DNA of 64,000 nucleotides, from positions 434,001 to 498,000 of the forward strand of contig NZ_JARLLG010000001.1 in the NCBI RefSeq assembly GCF_029382255.1, in the 5' to 3' direction. Made by a program: the position numbers and the translations under genes. This document shows, one piece after another, positions 59,428 to 64,000 of the stretch. Positions within the stretch are counted from its first letter, which is position 1. Each line of letters opens with the position of its first letter. A model generated the notes under the pieces. The model was not told the origin of the DNA, made no database searches, and saw only the letters and a program-made list of their open reading frames with translations. This DNA is from Isoptericola croceus (GTDB taxonomy: Bacteria; Actinomycetota; Actinomycetes; Actinomycetales; Cellulomonadaceae).

Positions 59428-60965
59428 CCGGCACCGCGCAGGGCGGGCCACCGCTGCTGCGCATGACGGGGATCTCCAAGGGGTTCCCCGGGGTCAAGGC
59501 CCTCGACGACGTCCACCTCGAGCTGCGGCACGGCGAGGTGCTGGCCCTCGTCGGGGAGAACGGTGCCGGCAAGTCGACCCTCATGAAGCTGCTCTCCGGC
59601 CTGCACCGGGCCGACGCCGGGACGATGGAGCTCGACGGCGAGCCGTACGCCGTCAGCAGCCCGCGCGAGGCGAACGAGTCCGGGATCGCGATCATCCACC
59701 AGGAGTTCCACCTCATGGCGGACCTGACGGTGGCGCAGAACATCTTCATCGGCAGGGAACCGCGGCGCGCCGGTCTCATCGTCGACGCCGAGCTGGAGCG
59801 GCGCACGGCCGCCCTCTTCGAGTCCCTCGGGATCGTCCTCGACCCGGCGCAGAAGGTCGGCGAGCTGAGCGTGGCCGGCCAGCAGATGGTGGAGATCGCC
59901 AAGGCGCTGTCCTTCGACGCGCGGGTGCTCATCATGGACGAGCCGACGGCGGCGCTGAACGACGCCGAGGTCGCCACGCTGTTCCGGCTCGTGCGCGACT
60001 TCGTCTCGCCGCGCACGGGCGTCGTGTACATCTCCCACCGGATGGAGGAGATCCAGGAGATCTCCGACCGCATCACCGTCCTGCGCGACGGCCGGTACGT
60101 GGGCACGAGCGACACGGCCACGACGACGACGGCGGAGGTCATCTCCCGCATGGTCGGCCGGGAGGTGGTCACCGACGCGCGGCCCGCACCCGCACCCGCG
60201 GACCGGGAGGTCGTGCTCTCCGTGCGCGGCCTGAGCACCAGGAAGCTGCTGCGGGACGTCTCCTTCGAGCTGCACCGGGGCGAGATCCTCGGCTTCGCCG
60301 GCCTGATGGGCGCCGGGCGCACCGAGGTCGCGCGTGCCGTCGTGGGTGCCGACCCCTCGACCGGGACCATCGAGGTCGCCGGGCGTCCCGTGACGATCCG
60401 GCACCCTGCCGATGCCGTGCGGCACGGCATCGGGTACCTGTCCGAGGACCGCAAGAGGTACGGGCTGCTCCTCGACCAGGACGTCACCGCCAACACGATG
60501 CTCTCCTCCCTGCGGCGCGAGAGCCGTTTCGGGTTCGTGCGCGACGCCGTCGGGCGCAGGGTCGCGGCCCGGATGGTCGACCGGCTCGGCATCCGTACCC
60601 CGTCGATCGGCCAGCGGGCCAAGAACCTCTCGGGGGGCAACCAGCAGAAGGTCGTGCTGGCCAAGTGGCTCACCCGGGACTGCGACGTCCTCGTCGTCGA
60701 CGAGCCCACCCGCGGGATCGACGTCGGGGCCAAGGACGAGATCTACGAGCTGCTCACCGCCCTGGCTGCCCAGGGCACCGCGATCATCATGATCTCCTCC
60801 GAGCTGCCCGAGGTCCTGCGCCTGTCCGAACGCATCGTCGTGATGTGCGAGGGGCGCGTCACCGGCGTCGTCGACAACGCCGACGCCACTCCCGAGAGCC
60901 TCATGGAGCTCGCTACGCAGACCGGATCCGAGCACCACCTCACCGCCACCGGAGGCGCCCGATGA
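59424..60965 (+). CDS. Sugar ABC transporter ATPase, two ABC domains (RbsA/XylG type)
   Basis: 513 residues. ATG 59424 overlaps the previous stop by 4 nt. The first ABC has LVGENGAGKSTLMKLLSG, VGELSVAGQQMVEIAKALSF (signature LSVAGQQ) and RVLIMDEPTAALN. The second has FAGLMGAGRTEVARAVVG (Walker A with Arg in place of Lys), LSGGNQQKVVLAKWL and VLVVDEPTRGIDVGAKDEIY. As in RbsA-type proteins, the second P-loop is degenerate. It energises import of the sugar, probably L-fucose, with the permease encoded next. Confidence 0.93.
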   Translation: MTGTAQGGPPLLRMTGISKGFPGVKALDDVHLELRHGEVLALVGENGAGKSTLMKLLSGLHRADAGTMELDGEPYAVSSPREANESGIAIIHQEFHLMADLTVAQNIFIGREPRRAGLIVDAELERRTAALFESLGIVLDPAQKVGELSVAGQQMVEIAKALSFDARVLIMDEPTAALNDAEVATLFRLVRDFVSPRTGVVYISHRMEEIQEISDRITVLRDGRYVGTSDTATTTTAEVISRMVGREVVTDARPAPAPADREVVLSVRGLSTRKLLRDVSFELHRGEILGFAGLMGAGRTEVARAVVGADPSTGTIEVAGRPVTIRHPADAVRHGIGYLSEDRKRYGLLLDQDVTANTMLSSLRRESRFGFVRDAVGRRVAARMVDRLGIRTPSIGQRAKNLSGGNQQKVVLAKWLTRDCDVLVVDEPTRGIDVGAKDEIYELLTALAAQGTAIIMISSELPEVLRLSERIVVMCEGRVTGVVDNADATPESLMELATQTGSEHHLTATGGAR

Positions 60966-61993
60966 CCGCGACCCGACCCGACGCCCACACCGCCGAGCCC
61001 GCCGGGGCGCCACCGGGCGCCCCCCGGACCGGCGAGCCGCGACGCGGCCCCCGCTACCGCGCCCAGCTCCAGCAGCTGCTGGCCTTCGCCGGGCTCGTCG
61101 CGATCTTCGCGTTCTTCTCGATCGCCAGCCCGTACTTCTTCGAGTGGCCGAACATCAAGGGCATCCTCCTGGCGTCCTCCGTGGTGGGCATCATGGCGCT
61201 CGGGGCCACGTTCGTCATCGCCACCGGCGGGATCGACCTGTCGGTGGGAACAGGCATGACGCTGTGCGCGGTCATGACGGGGGTCTTCCTGACGAACCTG
61301 GGGCTGCCGTTCGCCGTCGGCATCCTCGGCGGGCTCGGGACGGGTGCCCTGCTGGGGCTCGTCAACGGGGTCAACGTGGCGTACCTGCGCCTGCCACCGT
61401 TCATCGCCACCCTCGCGACCATGATGGTCGCCCAGGGGCTGTCCCTCATCGTGTCCGGCGCCGCGCCGATCTACTTCACCGGCGTGCCCGGGTTCGAGCA
61501 GGTCGCGCTCGGTGAGCTGGTCCCGGGGCTGCCGAACGCCGTGCTGATCTTCTTCGTCGCCGCCGTGGTGGCCGGCGTGCTGCTCTCGCGCACCCTGCTG
61601 GGGCGGTACGCCCTGTCGATCGGGTCCAACGAGGAGGCCACGGCCATCTCCGGCATCGACGTGCGGCGGTGGAAGGTCATGATCTACACCGTCGCCGGGT
61701 TGTTCACCGGGCTGGCCGGCATCGTCATGGCCTCCCGACTCAACTCCGCGCAGCCCGGCCTCGGCCTCGGCTACGAGCTGGAGGCGATCGCCGCGGTCGT
61801 CATCGGGGGCACGTCGTTGCGCGGAGGCCGCGGCACCATCCTCGGCACCGTCATCGGCGCCCTCATCATGGCGACCCTCACCAACGGGCTGCGGATCATG
61901 TCGATCCCGCAGGAGTGGCAGAAGGTCGCCGTCGGCATCGTCATCGTCCTGGCCGTCTACGCCGACATCCTGCGGCGCGGCAAGGACGCCTGA
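60962..61993 (+). CDS. Sugar ABC transporter permease (RbsC/AraH type)
   Basis: A 343-residue membrane protein with eight or more hydrophobic helices (LLAFAGLVAIFAFFSIAS, GIMALGATFVIATGGIDLSV, and others). GGIDLSVG and SNEEATAISGIDVRRWK are typical of this permease group, the second being the coupling loop. A cytosolic N-terminus rich in Pro/Ala/Gly precedes the first helix. ATG 60962 overlaps the ATPase stop. It forms the homodimeric channel for the sugar. Confidence 0.93.
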   Translation: MTATRPDAHTAEPAGAPPGAPRTGEPRRGPRYRAQLQQLLAFAGLVAIFAFFSIASPYFFEWPNIKGILLASSVVGIMALGATFVIATGGIDLSVGTGMTLCAVMTGVFLTNLGLPFAVGILGGLGTGALLGLVNGVNVAYLRLPPFIATLATMMVAQGLSLIVSGAAPIYFTGVPGFEQVALGELVPGLPNAVLIFFVAAVVAGVLLSRTLLGRYALSIGSNEEATAISGIDVRRWKVMIYTVAGLFTGLAGIVMASRLNSAQPGLGLGYELEAIAAVVIGGTSLRGGRGTILGTVIGALIMATLTNGLRIMSIPQEWQKVAVGIVIVLAVYADILRRGKDA

Positions 61994-62031
61994 GATTCAC
62001 CGGTACGTCCGTCCATCGAAGGAGCTGGAAC

Positions 62032-63018
62032 ATGTCCACCACCCACCGCCGGCCCGCTGTGCTCGCCGGAGCCGCCGCTGCCCTGCTCGTGCTCGCTGCC
62101 TGCAGCACCGACACCGCCGCCGGGAACTCCCCGGGCGGCGACGGGGACACCCCGTACGTCGCCCTCGTCTCGAAGGGTTTCCAGCACCAGTTCTGGCAGG
62201 CCGTCAAGCAGGGGGCCGACGACGCGGCCACCGAGCACGGCGTCCAGGTCACGTTCGAGGGCCCGGAGACCGAGACCGAGGTGGAGGAGCAGCTCACCAT
62301 GCTGCAGACCGCCCTCGACAAGAACCCCGACGCCATCGGGTTCGCGGCGCTGGACTCCGAGGCGTCCGTCCCGCTCATGGCCGAGGCGCAGAGCCGCGGC
62401 GTGCCGGTGGTGGCGTTCGACTCGGGCGTCGACTCCGACGTACCGGTCACCACCGTGTCCACCGACAACACGGCGGCCGCGGCCGAGGCCGCCGTGCACA
62501 TGATCGAGCTGACCGGCGGGTCGGGGAAGATCGCCGTGCTCGGCCACGACCAGACGTCCCAGACGGGGCAGCAGCGCGTCACCGGGTTCGTCGACCACAT
62601 CGAGGCGCAGGCCCCGGACCTCGAGATCGTCAGCGTGCAGTACGCCGGGGGCGACCAGCTGAAGTCCGCCGACGCCGCCAAGTCGATCCTGCAGGCCAAC
62701 CCCGACCTGGTCGGCATCTACGGCACGAACGAGGGCGCCGCGACCGGCGTGGTCAAGGCAGTCGTGGAGCTCGGCCGCGCCGGGGAGCTCACGGTCATCG
62801 GCTTCGACTCCGGCAAGGCGCAGACCGACGCGATCCGCGACGGCCTGATGGCCGGTGCCATCACGCAGAACCCGGTGGGCATCGGCTACGAGACGGTGGC
62901 GGCCGCCGTGGCCGCGATGAACGGCGAGGACGTCCCCGCCGTCGTCGACTCCGGCTTCTACTGGTACGACGCCAAGAACATCGACGACGAGGAGATCGCG
63001 GCCGTGCTGTACGAGTGA
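62032..63018 (+). CDS. Sugar ABC transporter substrate-binding lipoprotein
   Basis: 328 residues from ATG 62032 (GAAGGAGCTGG ribosome site). Lipobox AALLVLAACS with Cys24 anchors it outside the membrane. The periplasmic-binding fold of the RbsB/XylF group follows: YVALVSKGFQHQFWQAVKQG, DAIGFAALDSEASVPLMAEA, VPVVAFDSGVDSD, KIAVLGHDQTSQTGQQRVTG and LVGIYGTNEGAATGV. It captures the sugar for the permease. It is the last gene of the operon before a terminator shared with the convergent regulator gene. Confidence 0.92.
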   Translation: MSTTHRRPAVLAGAAAALLVLAACSTDTAAGNSPGGDGDTPYVALVSKGFQHQFWQAVKQGADDAATEHGVQVTFEGPETETEVEEQLTMLQTALDKNPDAIGFAALDSEASVPLMAEAQSRGVPVVAFDSGVDSDVPVTTVSTDNTAAAAEAAVHMIELTGGSGKIAVLGHDQTSQTGQQRVTGFVDHIEAQAPDLEIVSVQYAGGDQLKSADAAKSILQANPDLVGIYGTNEGAATGVVKAVVELGRAGELTVIGFDSGKAQTDAIRDGLMAGAITQNPVGIGYETVAAAVAAMNGEDVPAVVDSGFYWYDAKNIDDEEIAAVLYE

Positions 63019-63027
63019 CGACGCCGC

Positions 63028-63061
63028 GAGCCTCCTCACCGGTCAGCCGGTGGGGAGGCTC
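63028..63061. terminator. Bidirectional terminator at the end of the fucose operon
   Basis: GAGCCTCCTCACCGG (63028-63042) and CCGGTGGGGAGGCTC (63047-63061): 15-bp stem with one mismatch, 4-nt loop TCAG. The loop contains the reversed stop codon of the FadR-type gene (63043-63045), so the signal serves both strands. Confidence 0.8.
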
Positions 63062-63726
63062 TCCTCGACCGTGAGCAGGTGCGCGGCCATGTGGGTGCGG
63101 GCGCGGTCGGGGTCGCGGTCCGCGAGGGCGCGCCAGATCGCCTCGTGGTCGGCGTGCGCGCGCTCCTCCGCGCCGGACTGCCGTTGGCCGCGCAGCAGGC
63201 GCTCCCGGACGGTGCGGCTCGCCAGGGTCTCGGTGAGTGCGGCGATCACCGGGTTGCCGCTGTGCGCGGCGACGATCCGGTGGAAGGCGATGTCGGCCTC
63301 GATGAACCGGTCGTGGTCCACCGGTGCCTGCGCGAGCAGGGCCGGGACGCCGTCGAGCACCGTGCGCGACTCCGCCAGACCCTCGTCGGTGATGCGCAGC
63401 GCGGCCTGTGCCGCGGCCTCCGTCTCGAGGATCCTGCGCACCTGGTGGAACGGGCGGGCGCTGGAGTCGCCCTGCAGCTCGACGACGAACCCCATCGGGG
63501 CGAGGAGCCGGCCGGGATCCAGGCTCGTGACGTAGGTGCCGTCACCCTGGCGGGTGTGGACGATCCCGAGGATCGACAGGGCGCGCACCCCCTCGCGCAA
63601 CGAGCCGCGCGACACCCCCAGGGCCTCGGCCAGCTCGTTCTCGACGGGCAGCCGGTCACCCGGGCTGAGCTCACCGGCCAGGATCATCCGCTTGATGCCG
63701 TCGACGACCTCGTCCGTGCGTGACAT
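63043..63726 (-). CDS. FadR-subfamily GntR regulator (FCD domain)
   Basis: A 227-residue regulator. N-terminal winged HTH: VVDGIKRMILAGELSPGDRL and PVENELAEALGVSRGSLREG, then the wing QGDGTYVTS. The C-terminal FCD domain is helical: VRRILETEAAAQAALRI, DHDRFIEADIAFHRIVAAHS (metal-site Asp/His), and DHEAIWRALADRDPDRARTH (last His). The effector is likely a fucose-pathway intermediate such as fuconate or a keto-deoxy acid. It follows the dehydratase gene by 15 bp on the same strand, so both are from one promoter beyond the window. Confidence 0.9.
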   Translation of the reverse strand: MSRTDEVVDGIKRMILAGELSPGDRLPVENELAEALGVSRGSLREGVRALSILGIVHTRQGDGTYVTSLDPGRLLAPMGFVVELQGDSSARPFHQVRRILETEAAAQAALRITDEGLAESRTVLDGVPALLAQAPVDHDRFIEADIAFHRIVAAHSGNPVIAALTETLASRTVRERLLRGQRQSGAEERAHADHEAIWRALADRDPDRARTHMAAHLLTVEESLPTG

Positions 63727-63741
63727 GTCGGTCAGTATCGC

Positions 63742-64000
63742 TCACGCGACCGCGGGCCGGGCCGGGCTCTGCGCGGAGATCGCGCCGTCGTCGACCCAGA
63801 ACGCCCCGTCGGGGAACCGGAACCGCGCCACGGACTCCGGGTGCATCTGCGTGGAGTACCCGGGACGGTGGGGCAGCACGTACCCGGTGCCGGCGCCGGT
63901 GTCGGCGACGACGCAGGGGTCGGTGAAGTGCTCGTGCAGGTGGTCGACGTACTCGGTCACCCGGTCGGCCAGCGAGCCCGAGACGGCGACGTAGTCGAGC
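63742..64000 (-). CDS. L-fuconate dehydratase, C-terminal part (cut by window end)
   Basis: 86 codons are inside the window, the frame continuing past base 64000. The reading begins LDYVAVSGSLADRVTEYVDH, then LHEHFTDPCVV, GYVLPHRPGYSTQMHPES and ARFRFPDGAFWVDDG. The xDYVAVSGxxxDRVxEYVDHLHEHFxDP segment and the PGYS.M.PESxAxxRFPxGxFW ending are what I recall of enolase-superfamily L-fuconate dehydratases. It removes water from L-fuconate to give 2-keto-3-deoxy-L-fuconate, the step missing from the plus-strand operon. Confidence 0.85.
   Translation of the reverse strand, partial: LDYVAVSGSLADRVTEYVDHLHEHFTDPCVVADTGAGTGYVLPHRPGYSTQMHPESVARFRFPDGAFWVDDGAISAQSPARPAVA

Overview
The window is a 64 kb piece of very GC-rich chromosome with GTG starts, overlapping ATGA/GTGA junctions, an extracellular GH10-CBM2 xylanase, an LPXTG-type surface protein, a Tad pilus locus, a K+-independent H+-pyrophosphatase, ClpC and a cory-CC-star/ArsA operon. 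Together these point to an actinobacterium of the Micrococcales, most like the polysaccharide-degrading Cellulomonas/Cellulosimicrobium/Isoptericola group. The genus is inferred from gene content and is not proven. No phage, insertion sequence or CRISPR array was seen, and almost everything looks like core or lifestyle chromosome.

Layout. 1-1.75 kb: end of a Tad (Flp pilus) operon. 1.7-5.3 kb: CitE-like lyase and an MrfA-like helicase. 5.3-7.4 kb: an LPXTG surface protein under a LacI-type operator, and an SH3/Rpf-like cell-wall enzyme. 7.4-11.7 kb: M18 aminopeptidase and the operon cstA / CC-star / ArsA ATPase. 11.9-14.2 kb: hppA. 14.2-15.1 kb: HEPN-MNT toxin-antitoxin pair with palindromes at its start. 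15.1-21.6 kb: an ECF-type uptake system (T, fused A-A', membrane S-like protein) headed by a tandem HAD phosphatase and divergent from a LacI regulator. 21.7-23.1 kb: secreted xylanase with its own operator. 23.3-24.1 kb: AbiE-like antitoxin with a toxin reduced to 34 codons. 24.1-34 kb: DinB-like protein, two paralogous exported proteins, a methyltransferase, hydrolases, LysR, CAP protein, TrkH, PAP2 phosphatase and a chitin-binding-module remnant. 34.1-37 kb: topA. 37-38.6 kb: a WXG-type protein with a DUF6973-like C-terminus, followed by a lipoprotein, a candidate secreted effector-immunity pair. 38.5-44.6 kb: OhrR-type regulator, Gfo/Idh/MocA oxidoreductase, flavin-type protein, tmk, holB and an orphan hoxX-like gene. 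44.7-53 kb: exported hydrolase, tRNA-Thr, small proteins, CPBP protease, def, a second surface protein, GH43 and universal stress protein. 53.1-55.7 kb: clpC. 55.9-64 kb: a complete non-phosphorylating L-fucose pathway with ABC importer and FadR-type regulator, ending in a fuconate dehydratase cut by the window edge.

Themes. Sugar control by LacI/GntR-type regulators recurs, with clear palindromic operator candidates at 5388, 20525, 23073 and 50226. At least ten genes appear to have leaderless mRNAs: a TANNNT hexamer lies 6-7 nt before the start codon with no Shine-Dalgarno sequence. An unexplained 20-bp-period repeat (core CGAGGTAGCGC) sits exactly on the stop codons of two unrelated genes at 33.7 and 46.3 kb. 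All names are from reading the sequence; no database search was run.
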